DNA from: Mariniflexile sp. TRM1-10
GTDB taxonomy: Bacteria; Bacteroidota; Bacteroidia; Flavobacteriales; Flavobacteriaceae
Direction of reading: 5' to 3'
Length of the DNA: 64,000 nt
NCBI RefSeq assembly: GCF_003425985.1
Contig: NZ_CP022985.1
Span: 2,269,501 to 2,333,500 of the forward strand
A program made the translations under genes and the position numbers. Below the pieces are notes generated by a model. That model made no database searches and was not told the origin of the DNA. It saw only the letters and a list, made by a program, of their open reading frames with translations. Every line of letters begins with the position of its first letter. Position 1 is the stretch's first letter. Positions 44,544 to 54,111 of this stretch are shown one piece after another.

Positions 44544-44656
44544 TTTGTTGAGTACGTTTAGCATTAAAAGATGAAAAATTAGTTTTAATTCTTTAATTTA
44601 TAAATCACTCAATTGATAATTAAGGATTTAACCTAAAACAACAACAAAAAACAATT

Positions 44657-45331
44657 ATGGATTACGCAAAAGAATTTGAAAAATTCGCGATAAAAGATCA
44701 AGGTATAAGCAGTACATATTACAATAAAATCATCAGTAGTATGTATCCAACAAGCTTAACGCCCAATATTATTGAAGAGCGTCAAATGAACATCGCCATT
44801 TTCGATGTGTTTTCTCGTTTAATGATGGATCGTATCATTTTTATGGGAACAGCCATTAATGACCAAGTAGCAAATATTATTCAGGCGCAACTATTATTTT
44901 TAGAAAGTACCGATTCATCAAAAGACATTCAAATCTATATTAATTCACCAGGTGGAGGTGTGTATGCAGGTTTAGGTATTTACGATACCATGCAATTTAT
45001 AAAACCAGATGTGGCTACGATCTGTACGGGCATGGCAGCTTCTATGGGAGCTGTGTTGTTATGTGCTGGTGCTAAAGGAAAACGCAGTGGTTTAACGCAT
45101 TCCCGTGTTATGATTCATCAACCGTTAGGTGGCGCTCAAGGTCAAGCAAGCGATATTGAAATTACGGCAAGAGAAATACTTATTTTAAAAGAAGAACTTT
45201 ATAAAATTATTAGTAAGCATTCTGGACAAGATTACGACAAAGTGTATGCCGATAGTGATAGGGATTACTGGATGAAATCCGATAAAGCTAAGGAATATGG
45301 TATGATTGATGAAATTTTAGCTCGTAATTAA
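44657..45331 (+). CDS. clpP: ATP-dependent Clp protease proteolytic subunit
   Basis: ClpP is the tetradecameric serine protease partner of ClpX. The 224-residue protein has the catalytic Ser in GMAASMGAVLL, His in HSRVMIHQPLGG and the downstream Asp in the DRDYWM region. The family start region DIFSRLMMDRIIFMG-like sequence (DVFSRLMMDRIIFMGTAI) is also present. It carries a somewhat long N-terminus (about 30 residues) that may be a propeptide. clpX follows 72 bases later. Confidence 0.96.
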   Translation: MDYAKEFEKFAIKDQGISSTYYNKIISSMYPTSLTPNIIEERQMNIAIFDVFSRLMMDRIIFMGTAINDQVANIIQAQLLFLESTDSSKDIQIYINSPGGGVYAGLGIYDTMQFIKPDVATICTGMAASMGAVLLCAGAKGKRSGLTHSRVMIHQPLGGAQGQASDIEITAREILILKEELYKIISKHSGQDYDKVYADSDRDYWMKSDKAKEYGMIDEILARN

Positions 45332-45403
45332 ATAAAAATTTGTAATTTTAAGGAATTGTTATAGAGGGATTTATAATGATTTTTCTCCAAAAATATAGGA
45401 TTA

Positions 45404-46636
45404 ATGGCAAAAGAAGAATTGGAATGTTCGTTTTGTGGTCGTAAAAAACCCGAAACGAATTTATTAATAGCAGGCTTAGATGCTCATATATGCGACAGAT
45501 GTATTGAGCAAGCGCATGGTATTGTACTAGAAGAATCTAAACAAAGTGACAGTGGCGATTTGTCGGCAGAATTAAAACTACGCAAACCACAACAAATTAA
45601 AGCATTTTTAGACGAATATATTATAGGGCAAAGTATGACCAAGAAAGTCATGTCGGTAGCCGTATACAACCATTATAAACGCTTATTACAACCAATAACA
45701 AAAGACGATATTGATATTCAGAAAAGTAATATCATTATGGTTGGACAAACAGGTACAGGTAAAACCTTAGTAGCAAAAACAATAGCAAGAATGCTTAACG
45801 TACCTTTAGCAATTGTTGATGCAACCGTTTTAACCGAAGCGGGTTATGTAGGTGAAGATGTAGAAAGTATTTTAACACGTTTATTACAGGCAGCCGATTA
45901 TAACTTAGAAAAGGCAGAAAAAGGCATTGTTTTTATTGATGAAATTGATAAGATTGCCCGTAAAAGCGATAACCCTTCTATTACCAGGGATGTGTCCGGT
46001 GAAGGTGTGCAACAAGCCCTTTTAAAACTTTTAGAAGGTACCGTTGTAAATGTGCCGCCAAAAGGAGGACGTAAGCACCCAGACCAAAAATTCATTGAAG
46101 TGAATACCGAAAATATTTTATTCATTGCTGGTGGTGCTTTTGATGGTATCGAGCGTCATATTTCAAAACGATTAAATATGCAAGCCGTAGGTTACAGTGC
46201 GTCTGTTTCAGATAATGTAGTCGATCAAAATAATTTACTTCAGTACATCATTCCAAAAGATTTAAAAGACTTTGGTTTAATACCTGAAATTATTGGCCGA
46301 TTGCCAGTACTAACTTATATGGATCCGTTAGATGCTGAAACACTTAGAGCGATACTTACCGAACCAAAAAATGCCATTATAAAACAGTATCAAAAATTGT
46401 TTTCAATGGATGATGTTGATTTTACCATTACGGACGGTGCTTTAGATTATATAGTAGATAAAGCTATTGAATATAAATTAGGAGCTAGAGGATTGCGCTC
46501 ACTTTGTGAAGAAATCCTAACCGATGCCATGTTTGAATTACCAAGTAGCAACGATAAAAAGCTGAATGTTACCAAAACGTATGTTGAAGATAAATTGGTT
46601 AAAACCACTTTAAAGAAACTAAAGGCAGTTTCATAA
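45404..46636 (+). CDS. clpX: ATP-dependent Clp protease ATP-binding subunit ClpX
   Basis: ClpX is the AAA+ unfoldase for ClpP. The 410-residue protein has the N-terminal C4 zinc domain ([23 protein letters not shown]), Walker A GQTGTGKT, Walker [10 protein letters not shown], the pore loop region [12 protein letters not shown] and sensor 2 GARGLRSL. The ClpP-docking loop, IGF in Escherichia coli, reads VGY here ([10 protein letters not shown]), a conservative variant. It ends at a strong terminator. Confidence 0.97.
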   Translation: MAKEELECSFCGRKKPETNLLIAGLDAHICDRCIEQAHGIVLEESKQSDSGDLSAELKLRKPQQIKAFLDEYIIGQSMTKKVMSVAVYNHYKRLLQPITKDDIDIQKSNIIMVGQTGTGKTLVAKTIARMLNVPLAIVDATVLTEAGYVGEDVESILTRLLQAADYNLEKAEKGIVFIDEIDKIARKSDNPSITRDVSGEGVQQALLKLLEGTVVNVPPKGGRKHPDQKFIEVNTENILFIAGGAFDGIERHISKRLNMQAVGYSASVSDNVVDQNNLLQYIIPKDLKDFGLIPEIIGRLPVLTYMDPLDAETLRAILTEPKNAIIKQYQKLFSMDDVDFTITDGALDYIVDKAIEYKLGARGLRSLCEEILTDAMFELPSSNDKKLNVTKTYVEDKLVKTTLKKLKAVS

Positions 46637-46656
46637 AAAGGCAACACATAATTATA

Positions 46657-46689
46657 AAAAAACCACGCTAATTAGCGTGGTTTTTTATT
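46657..46689 (+). terminator. Terminator of clpX
   Basis: A perfect palindrome with core CCACGCTAATTAGCGTGG is flanked by A-run and T-run, giving a bidirectional intrinsic terminator. Confidence 0.95.
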
Positions 46690-46868
46690 TTTTTATGGAT
46701 GTTAATTAATAAAGGACATTATGGGGATTTTTCATACTGTTTTTAAAAACTTTGTTAAAAGTATATTTATTTTAATTCCTCACAATGCCTTCTTTGTAGC
46801 TTTTAGATGATAAGGCAAAATACTCGTTTAAAGTACTTTTTTGATGTGTATTTAATCGATATTGTTAA

Positions 46869-47143
46869 TGAAGTGGTTTAAACTTTTTCTAATTGGCTAA
46901 AAAATCGCCCTTTTTTGCCCACTCTATGTCTTTTTTTCTTTCCGTAGCTTTTCCAACGCGACAAGCTGGCTCCTTCGCTAAAAAGATTTACTAAATCTTT
47001 TCTTTACGCTCGACCCTAACTCAAAAAAGGCTTCGATTGGCCAAAATTGCCATTGCGCTGGCTGGCTCGTTCGCTAAAATAACCCACTGGGTTATTTTTT
47101 CACGCTCCGTCCTGCTTCAATCGAAAAAGTTTAAACCACTTCA
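46869..47143. repeat. TIR repeat family 1, copy B (275 bases, perfect ends)
   Basis: The ends 46869-46889 and 47123-47143 are perfect 21-base inverted repeats starting TGAAGTGGTTTAAAC. Two internal hairpins lie at 46981-47001 (AAAAGATTTA/TAAATCTTTT) and 47076-47098 (AAAATAACCCA/TGGGTTATTTT). Each is flanked by GGCTC[CG]TTCGCT on the left and ACGCTC[CG]nCC on the right. No open frame of note lies inside. It looks like a non-autonomous mobile element or a composite of REP-like units. Confidence 0.85.
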
Positions 47144-47266
47144 ATCTGAGACAGCAAATTCAGCATGTCTTTTAACTTGCAGGTCGTCATTGGTACAATT
47201 GCTTTTACAATCAACTAATAGCATTTAAGCTTTGAAATGGCCGCAGTAAAACATGTAAGTAAAATA

Positions 47267-48781
47267 TTAAAAGTTTAATTTCATTAAGTCGTCTAAATAT
47301 AAGCGTGTATTAGAAAGTCTAGGAACTTTATGTTGCCCACCTAATTTATTGTTTTGTTTTAACCAATCGTAAAATAAATTTTTACGTGCGATATTGATTT
47401 TAGGTTTGTTAAGCGTGATGTTGTTGTAACGTTTAGCTTCGTAATCGGAGTTTAGGGCTTTTAGGGCATTGTCCAACAATTCATTAAAATAATCAATGTC
47501 TTTAGGGGGCGTTTTAAATTCAATCAGCCATTCGTGAGCGCCTTTTTCTTTGCCTTCCATAAAAATAGGAGCAGCTGTGTAATCTACAATTTCTGACTTT
47601 GTTTTTTTACATACTTTTTTTAGGGCTTCTTCGGCATTTTCGATAATAAGTTCTTCGCCAAAAACATTTATAAAATGCTTAGTTCTGCCAGAAACCTTAA
47701 TTCTGTAGGGGTTTAACGAAGTGAATTTAACGGTGTCTCCAATTTTGTAACGCCACAAACCAGCATTAGTGGTAATAATTACGGCATAATTTTGATGCAG
47801 TTTTACTTCACTTAATGGAATGGCTTTTTCTGCGTCGGTGGCATAAATATCCATAGGGATGAATTCGTAGAAAATACCATAATCTAACATCAATAATAAT
47901 TCGTTAGAATTGTTTTGGTCTTGAATTGCAAAAAAGCCTTCAGAAGCATTATAAATCTCATAATATTTAAAATCTTTTTTAGGCAATATTTTTTTGTACT
48001 GGTCTTTGTATGGTGTAAAGCTTACCCCGCCATGAAAGTAGACTTCCAGATTTGGCCAAACATCATGCAGGTTTTGTTTTCCTGTGGTTTCTAAAACATT
48101 ATTAAGTAACACAAGCATCCATGATGGTACGCCCGCAAGACTCGTTACATTTTCGTTTATGGTTTCGTTTACAATGGCTTGCATTTTGTGTTCCCAATCG
48201 CTCATTAACGATACTTTATTGCTTGGAGTACTGCTAAACTCTGCCCAAAAGGGCATATTGTCAATTAAAATAGCCGACAAATCGCCAAATACGGTGCCGT
48301 TTTCTTTATATAATTGCTTACTTCCGCCTAAGCGTAAACTTTTACCTGTAAATAATTGTGATTCCTCGTTGTTGTTAAGGTACATACACAATAAATCTTT
48401 ACTGGCTGCATAATGGCAATCTTCAAGAGAATCTTCACTTACGGGAATAAATTTACTTTTTGCACGTGTGGTACCACTGGATTTTGCAAACCACTTTATG
48501 GGTGTTGGCCAAAATAGATTGGTTTCGCCTTTCATAGCACGCTCTATAATATCTTGCCAACCATCATAATTTTTTATGGGGATGCGCTCGGCAAACATTC
48601 TATAGTTTTTTATGGAAGCAAAATCGTATTTTTTACCAATTTCAGTGTCTTTAGCAGTGTCTAAAAGCTGTAATAGTAATTCGTTTTGTACTTCGTTGGG
48701 ATATTTTAAGAATAATTCAATTTGGTGAAACCGCTTTTTTAAGAACCAAGAAGCAATGGAATTTACTATAGGGATTGGCAT
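47267..48781 (-). CDS. GH3 family protein (acyl-amido synthetase-like)
   Basis: The 504-residue protein belongs to the GH3 superfamily of the adenylate-forming enzymes, named after plant auxin-responsive genes. ATP-binding motif 1 is KSSGTTRAKSKFIPVS, motif 2 IYNASEGFFAIQDQ, and the later GLWRYKIGDTVKFTS and VSGRTKHFINVFGEEL are present. Bacterial members probably join amino acids to acyl substrates, but the substrate is unknown. It is a single reverse-strand gene without obvious partners. Confidence 0.9.
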   Translation of the reverse strand: MPIPIVNSIASWFLKKRFHQIELFLKYPNEVQNELLLQLLDTAKDTEIGKKYDFASIKNYRMFAERIPIKNYDGWQDIIERAMKGETNLFWPTPIKWFAKSSGTTRAKSKFIPVSEDSLEDCHYAASKDLLCMYLNNNEESQLFTGKSLRLGGSKQLYKENGTVFGDLSAILIDNMPFWAEFSSTPSNKVSLMSDWEHKMQAIVNETINENVTSLAGVPSWMLVLLNNVLETTGKQNLHDVWPNLEVYFHGGVSFTPYKDQYKKILPKKDFKYYEIYNASEGFFAIQDQNNSNELLLMLDYGIFYEFIPMDIYATDAEKAIPLSEVKLHQNYAVIITTNAGLWRYKIGDTVKFTSLNPYRIKVSGRTKHFINVFGEELIIENAEEALKKVCKKTKSEIVDYTAAPIFMEGKEKGAHEWLIEFKTPPKDIDYFNELLDNALKALNSDYEAKRYNNITLNKPKINIARKNLFYDWLKQNNKLGGQHKVPRLSNTRLYLDDLMKLNF

Positions 48782-49219
48782 ATTTGTTTTATATTTAAGT
48801 TCTTAAAAATAATACTTTTTTTATGAAATGAGTTTCAAAATTTAACATTTACATTTAGTTTTTAAATGCTTATAATTTTGGAACGAATTACTGAAATCAG
48901 AGAGTATCGAATTCAAAAATAAAATATGAAAGTATGAATAATATGATAGATTTTTTATTACATTTCATGGTTGTCCGATGAAACTTTTGCAATTCACTGG
49001 ACACACAGTGATAGTGGCTTTTTAAAGACATTGCTGATTTATGGCCTCGCTTTTTGTAATAGTTTGTTACTTAGCGCTTATTAAAATAGACGTGCAAATA
49101 GACATTTGAATATCAATTTGTTGTTATTTAGTCTTTGTTCTCTTATCTTTTAGCGAAGCGGTCTTGAATCTTTAATCGGACACTAATAATTACTTTTTAA
49201 CAATTAAAATTTTAAACAG
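48782..49219. other. 438-base intergenic region with an IS-like remnant
   Basis: No gene is seen between the divergent GH3 and DUF2797 genes. The central half is bounded by inverted repeats (see 48972-49182); the rest is A+T-rich and without recognisable features. No tRNA cloverleaf was found. Confidence 0.6.
48972..49182. mobile_element. Possible insertion-sequence relic or MITE
   Basis: TGTCCGATGAAA at 48972-48983 and TTTAATCGGACA at 49171-49182 are inverted repeats matching at 11 of 12 positions, 211 bases end to end. No transposase frame remains inside. A second GGACACACAGTGATAGTGGC stretch near the left end is also unlike the surrounding A+T-rich DNA. Confidence 0.45.
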
Positions 49220-50011
49220 ATGACCTATCAAGGTGTTTTAACAAAAATGGAAACAGAGTTTTCAAGTCCTATTTCATACTATTTGGTATTTGAAAACGAT
49301 TTTTTAAATATGAATCAATTATTGGGAAAAACCATTACCATCCAATTTGTTAAATACCAATGTTTAAACTGCGGATTGGATAAACCTATTTATCGCCAAG
49401 GGTTTTGTAAAAGTTGTTTTTTTGAAATACCTCAGGCAGCCGATTGGATTATGCGTCCAGAACTTAGTACGGCACATTTAGATAAAGAAGATCGTGATTT
49501 AGAATACGAAAAGAAAGTACAGCTACAACCGCATGTTGTGTATTTGGCAAATTCCAGTAATGTCAAAGTGGGTGTAACCAGAAAAAGTCAAGTACCAACA
49601 CGTTGGATAGACCAAGGAGCGCATGAAGCTATAGAAATTGTAGAAGTGCCAAATCGCTATTTAGCAGGCATTACCGAGGTCGCTTTAAAAGACCATGTGA
49701 GTGATAAAACCAATTGGCGTACCATGTTAAAAAATGATATAGTAGATGAAGATTTGGTAGTATGGCGCGAACGTTTGAAACCATACATTCCAAATGAAGC
49801 AAAAGATTATTTTATTGAAACCAATACCGAAACCAATATGGAGTTTCCTGTTGAGAAATACCCAAAAAAACCAAATAGTTTGAACCTAATTAAAGACCAA
49901 ACATATACAGGAAAACTTACTGGGATAAAAGGACAGTATCTTATTTTTGAAGATGATACCGTTTTTAATATACGTGCAAATGAAGGTTTGGTGGTTGCTA
50001 TTAGTTTGTAA
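49220..50011 (+). CDS. DUF2797 domain protein
   Basis: This 263-residue protein of unknown function has a compact zinc-like site CLNCGLDKPIYRQGFCKSCFFE (about 54-75). The conserved stretch HVVYLANSSNVKVGVTRKSQVPTRWIDQGAHEAI resembles a GIY-YIG-like fold core (VYLANSS ... VKVGVT), which is my inference. It converges on rpsU at a bidirectional terminator. Confidence 0.85.
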   Translation: MTYQGVLTKMETEFSSPISYYLVFENDFLNMNQLLGKTITIQFVKYQCLNCGLDKPIYRQGFCKSCFFEIPQAADWIMRPELSTAHLDKEDRDLEYEKKVQLQPHVVYLANSSNVKVGVTRKSQVPTRWIDQGAHEAIEIVEVPNRYLAGITEVALKDHVSDKTNWRTMLKNDIVDEDLVVWRERLKPYIPNEAKDYFIETNTETNMEFPVEKYPKKPNSLNLIKDQTYTGKLTGIKGQYLIFEDDTVFNIRANEGLVVAISL

Positions 50012-50045
50012 ATGTTGCGTTAGCGATTACTCAAGAATAACACCA

Positions 50046-50090
50046 AAAAAATCCCATCAACACTTTTTGTAGTCAATGGGATTTTTTTTC
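50046..50090. terminator. Bidirectional terminator between DUF2797 and rpsU
   Basis: AAAAAATCCCAT pairs with ATGGGATTTTTT across an 18-base loop, with A-run and T-run on the two sides. Confidence 0.88.
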
Positions 50091-50093
50091 TTT

Positions 50094-50153
50094 CTAACCG
50101 TCTAACCGTCTAACCGTCTAACCGTCTAACCGTCTAACCGTCTAACCGTCTAA
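50094..50153. repeat. Seven tandem copies of octamer CTAACCGT abutting rpsU
   Basis: Seven exact 8-base units (50094-50149) and a half unit run into the rpsU stop codon; the reverse-strand TAG is part of the last partial unit. The same octamer occurs three times at 14863-14886. Confidence 0.95.
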
Positions 50154-50344
50154 ATATCCTCTTGATCTCTTAAGTTTTGAATGTATGACGCTTTTTGTAC
50201 TTGGCGTCTTCTTTTAACAGATGGTTTTGTAAAAAACTGCGCCTCTCTTAAATTTTGCATGACTTTAATATTACGGTGTTTTCTTTTATAACGTTTTAAG
50301 GCACGTTCTATATTTTCGCCATCTTTGATAATAATTTTTAACAT
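50150..50344 (-). CDS. rpsU: 30S ribosomal protein bS21
   Basis: The 64-residue basic protein shows the S21 pattern ERALKRYKRKHRNIKVMQNLREAQFFTKPSVKRRRQV. In Bacteroidota bS21 helps hide the anti-Shine-Dalgarno end of 16S rRNA. The 30-base leader after the rpoD stop (reverse strand, ending ACTATAC before ATG) has no purine-rich Shine-Dalgarno match. It is co-directional with rpoD and ends in a tandem octamer array. Confidence 0.96.
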   Translation of the reverse strand: MLKIIIKDGENIERALKRYKRKHRNIKVMQNLREAQFFTKPSVKRRRQVQKASYIQNLRDQEDI

Positions 50345-50374
50345 GTATAGTTTTTAATTGTTTGTGTTTTAGGA

Positions 50375-51238
50375 TTATCCTAAATACGTTTTTAATACTT
50401 TGCTTTTCGATGTATGTCTTAATCGACGAATGCCTTTTTCCTTTATTTGCCTAACGCGTTCGCGTGTTAAGCCAAAAGCTTCACCTATTTCTTCAAGGCT
50501 CATGGGTTGTTTGTCGCTAATGCCATAGAAATTCCGAATCACTTCAGCTTCTTTGTCAGAAAGCATGTTTAGGGCACGATTAATTTCGGTGGTTAAAGAA
50601 TCCTTCATCAAATTAGAATCAGGTCTGGGCAATTCTTGAAAATTTACAACATCATAAAGTGTTGAGGTTTCACCTTCTTTTAAAGGCGCATCCATAGACA
50701 CATGCCTGCCCGAAATTTTCATAGATTGCTTTACATCGCTAATTGTTAGCTCAAGGTTAGATGCAATTTCTTCGGCACTTGGCGGTCGTTCGTGCGTTTG
50801 TTCTAAAAAGGAATAGGCTTTGTTTATTTTATTGATAGACCCAATTTTGTTTAAGGGTAACCTCACTATTCGCGATTGTTCTGCCAATGCTTGAAGAATG
50901 GCTTGTCGAATCCACCAAACAGCATACGATATGAATTTAAAACCTCGGGTTTCATCAAAACGTTTTGCGGCCTTAACCAAACCGGCATTACCTTCGTTTA
51001 TTAAATCGGGCAAGGTTAAACCTTGGTTTTGATACTGTTTTGATACTGAAACAACAAAACGTAAGTTAGCAGTGGTGAGTCTATCTAAAGCCTTTTGATC
51101 GCCTTGTCGTATGCGTTGTGCTAATTCTACCTCTTCTTCAGCAGTTATTAATTGTATTTTGCTAATGTCCTGAAGGTATTTGTCAAGCGACTTCGATTCT
51201 CGATTGGTAACTTGTTTCGTAATTTTTAATTGTCTCAT
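50375..51238 (-). CDS. rpoD: Primary sigma factor, RpoD/SigA type
   Basis: This 287-residue sigma-70 is short because, as usual in Bacteroidota, it lacks most of region 1.1 and the non-conserved insert. Region 1.2 ([27 protein letters not shown]) and regions 2.1-2.4 ([37 protein letters not shown]) are present. So are region 3 and region 4.2 with the helix-turn-helix [27 protein letters not shown]. It should recognise the TTG/TAnnTTTG promoters noted here. Confidence 0.96.
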   Translation of the reverse strand: MRQLKITKQVTNRESKSLDKYLQDISKIQLITAEEEVELAQRIRQGDQKALDRLTTANLRFVVSVSKQYQNQGLTLPDLINEGNAGLVKAAKRFDETRGFKFISYAVWWIRQAILQALAEQSRIVRLPLNKIGSINKINKAYSFLEQTHERPPSAEEIASNLELTISDVKQSMKISGRHVSMDAPLKEGETSTLYDVVNFQELPRPDSNLMKDSLTTEINRALNMLSDKEAEVIRNFYGISDKQPMSLEEIGEAFGLTRERVRQIKEKGIRRLRHTSKSKVLKTYLG

Positions 51239-51349
51239 TATTATTTTTAAGTTATAGACTATTTATAACCCACAACTTAACTTTTTTAATGAGATAACCT
51301 AATAATTACGGTACTTTATTTAAAAACACACAAAAAGAAATGATAATAG

Positions 51350-54031
51350 CTATTGAACCGTGTCTTTTTGTTTTTTCTTGCTTAATAAGCCACCTAAAAC
51401 ATTTTTAACGGCGTCTTTGGTTGTGTTGGTTTTGGTAGTATCGGTGGTGGTTTTGTTGCCTCCAACAATGCCGCCGAGCACCTCTTTAACGGCGTTATTT
51501 TGGCTTGTAGTAGCCGAGTCCTTTTTGGTTTTATTACCCGATATTATATCACCAAGCATGTCGCTTACTTTGTCTTTGCCTTGGTTAAGCAGTTTTTGTT
51601 TTTGAATTTCAACCAATTGTTTGGTTAAGTTGGAAACGCCACTTGTTAAATCGGTTTTTACGGTAGGGTTTGTATAAGAGCCTCCAATGGTTGCCGTAAT
51701 TGGAACGGTAATATTTTTTGCTGAAGCATCGTCAATTTTAGCAATAAGACTCGTAACCTCACTACCTAAATATTTTGCAGGCACATTAAATATCGCATTA
51801 TAAGCCATGGTTTTATCAAAGCCATGTGCACCAGCAATTTCAATTTCAATATCTTCGTATTTAACTTTAAATGGTTTAACGCTTACTTTCCCATTATTAA
51901 AGTCAAACCTTGTCTTTAGGTCGTTTAAATTTAGTTTTTTAAAGTCAACGAAGTTTAATGAATTCTCCAATTTATTCAAAATTTCGGCTTTGGAAGGATT
52001 GATGGTTGACGATAGTATTTCGGCTAAAGCATTACCCGATAAGCTGTTTAAATTAGGCGTAAAATCATCAGTTAAATTACCTTTTAAGTTTAAGGTTGAG
52101 TTTAATTTACCTTGTATGACTTTCATTAATGGTGCTAAATTTTGGAACAGCTCCATGCCTTGAAACGATTTAGCTATGTCAAAGCTATTAATGCCCAAAT
52201 CCATACTAAAGGTTGGCGTTTCGGTTTTTGTTGAAACAAATCCCGATAATGCTAGTTGACCATCAAATAAATTGGTGGTGAAATTTTGTAATTGTACTTG
52301 TTCGTCTTTAATAATTAAAGCACCTTTTGCATTTTTAAGCTGTAAATTATCGTAAATAACGGTGTTGGCTTGGGCGTTTATGGTACAGTCCAAGAATGCT
52401 GGGATTTTTATAGACTCTGTTTTACTTGCTGGTTTTTTATCGCTTTCGGTTTCTGTTGGGGTTGCTACGTCATCACTCATAAAATCGTTTACCGCAAAGG
52501 TGTTGGAATTCAAATTAAAATTACCTTGTAAGGTTTTGTTGCTAAGCATAAACCCTAACAAATTTTTTATGGTTCCTGTGGCGTTTAAATCGGTTTTACC
52601 AGTTAGAGCTTTAAAAGTGTTTAATGTAACCGTTTCTGGGTTGAATGTCATGGCGGCATCCGAAACTTGTAGCGGATTTTTAAAATCTTCCGAAGCATAT
52701 TTAAAATTGCTTAAGCTCATGCTTCCGCTGTTTTTTATACGTTCGTAAGCATTTTTGTCAATGGCATCCATATCAAAAGCCGTGTTTAACTTAGCTTTTA
52801 AAATACCACTTAAATCCATTTTAAAATCTACCGGATATACTTTTGCAATGTTTCCTAAGTTTATAACACCATCTATATCGGCATCTACAAGCATATTGCC
52901 CGTAATGTTTTTTATGGTTGCAGACGATTTAAAAACATCCTGGTCTATTTTAAAGTTCAAGGTTTTTATAGCAACATAAGTGTCTTCGGTTTTACCTGTG
53001 GTATTTTTAATTTCGGTGTCGATAATAATATTTTCAACACGTTTTGGTAAGTCAGGATATTTAAACGAGGCATTGTTCGATTTAATACTAATATCTAATG
53101 TAGGAATGGTTTCGTCGGTAACCAAGCCTTTTATGATACCTTTAATTTTGAAATCACCTGTAGTTTCAACGGTTTCTATGTTTTTGGAATACGCTTCTGG
53201 GATGACCGCCAAAAAGTTTTTAAAGGACGATTCGGGGTTTTCAAAGGTAATATCAACATCTTGTCCTGCTTCAAGTAATTGCACAAACCCATGAAATTCA
53301 ATAGGTAATTTGTTGATAAACCCTTTGTTTTCTTTAAAGGTGTATTTGCTGTTTTCTAAATCCAAACCAATTAAAGCATCCAGTTTTATAGGGTTGTTGT
53401 TTAGATAATTCGTGCTATCCATAGTAAAGCTTATTTTTGCTTCACTTTTGGTGTCTAACTCCGATTTTTCAGAAGAAAACGTTCCTTTGCCTTCATGGTT
53501 AAGCTCAGAAATGCTTAACGCTATTTTAGATTCGTCACTTATACTTAAATAATTGATCGTGCTGTTTTTAATTTGATAGTCTTGAATATCGAAAGCAAAA
53601 CTGCTGCTTTCGGTAGATGCATTTTCTTTTTCTTTGGTAATATCATAATTGGCAGCACCCGATGCGTTGGTTTTTAAATTCAACAAAACAGTGTCTGCAT
53701 GTATGGATTTTACAATGATGGGGTCGTTGGCTTTTTTAAACAGCTCTTTGATAGACATGGTAAACGCCATTTTTTTGGCACTCACCAACGTATCGCCTTT
53801 AAAAGGTTCAAAATTGGTAATAGCCAAATCGTCTACACTGACGTGCGCTTGCGGAAAACTTTTTATAAAACTTAAGCTGACGTCGCTAAATTCTACCTTT
53901 GCATTTAGGTTTTCGTTAATAAAGCGTTTAACCATTTCTTTTATTTGCGATTGAAATATAAAAGGGCTTGCAATTAAAAGTGCTATAATGATAAGTAGGG
54001 AAATTCCGGTGATTTTTAGAGCTTTTTTCAT
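51350..54031 (-). CDS. AsmA-like envelope protein
   Basis: The 893-residue protein has an N-terminal membrane helix (about 8-27), a conserved AsmA N-terminal region (LNAKVEFSDVSLSFIKSFPQAHVSVDDLAITN), and a long repetitive beta-rich body. An AsmA C-terminal domain is at about 640-790. A low-complexity tail rich in Lys, Thr, Gly and Val has the block VLGGxxxxxKTTxD repeated. AsmA-type proteins are long beta-groove proteins thought to bridge the periplasm for lipid transfer. It is a single gene. Confidence 0.88.
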   Translation of the reverse strand: MKKALKITGISLLIIIALLIASPFIFQSQIKEMVKRFINENLNAKVEFSDVSLSFIKSFPQAHVSVDDLAITNFEPFKGDTLVSAKKMAFTMSIKELFKKANDPIIVKSIHADTVLLNLKTNASGAANYDITKEKENASTESSSFAFDIQDYQIKNSTINYLSISDESKIALSISELNHEGKGTFSSEKSELDTKSEAKISFTMDSTNYLNNNPIKLDALIGLDLENSKYTFKENKGFINKLPIEFHGFVQLLEAGQDVDITFENPESSFKNFLAVIPEAYSKNIETVETTGDFKIKGIIKGLVTDETIPTLDISIKSNNASFKYPDLPKRVENIIIDTEIKNTTGKTEDTYVAIKTLNFKIDQDVFKSSATIKNITGNMLVDADIDGVINLGNIAKVYPVDFKMDLSGILKAKLNTAFDMDAIDKNAYERIKNSGSMSLSNFKYASEDFKNPLQVSDAAMTFNPETVTLNTFKALTGKTDLNATGTIKNLLGFMLSNKTLQGNFNLNSNTFAVNDFMSDDVATPTETESDKKPASKTESIKIPAFLDCTINAQANTVIYDNLQLKNAKGALIIKDEQVQLQNFTTNLFDGQLALSGFVSTKTETPTFSMDLGINSFDIAKSFQGMELFQNLAPLMKVIQGKLNSTLNLKGNLTDDFTPNLNSLSGNALAEILSSTINPSKAEILNKLENSLNFVDFKKLNLNDLKTRFDFNNGKVSVKPFKVKYEDIEIEIAGAHGFDKTMAYNAIFNVPAKYLGSEVTSLIAKIDDASAKNITVPITATIGGSYTNPTVKTDLTSGVSNLTKQLVEIQKQKLLNQGKDKVSDMLGDIISGNKTKKDSATTSQNNAVKEVLGGIVGGNKTTTDTTKTNTTKDAVKNVLGGLLSKKKQKDTVQ

Positions 54032-54111
54032 TGGGAAATTTTATGAAATATACGAACAAAAGTAACTAAAAGCTTAGCGTAAACCGAAAATTTAACAACC
54101 TTTATATTTTT

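Larger units (their letters stand above)
46637..47266. other. 630-base intergenic region dominated by a repeat element
   Basis: No gene is seen between clpX and the GH3 gene. It holds the clpX terminator, an A+T-rich stretch (46690-46868) with nothing I can name, and repeat element copy B. About 120 further bases up to the GH3 stop have no recognisable feature. Confidence 0.7.

Noticed and set aside
46921..47228. Reading frames inside repeat element B as small genes
   Set aside because: They cross the hairpins, lack any family pattern, and are not kept in copies A and C.
48782..49219. A tRNA or other known RNA gene in the long gap
   Set aside because: No cloverleaf, CCA-proximal stem or T-loop motif could be found on either strand.
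50094..50153. Octamer array as a CRISPR
   Set aside because: Units are 8 bases, directly adjacent, with no spacers and no cas genes in the window.
50345..50374. Shine-Dalgarno-based autoregulation of rpsU
   Set aside because: The 30-base leader has no purine-rich match to an anti-Shine-Dalgarno sequence, so this mechanism described in some flavobacteria is not supported here.
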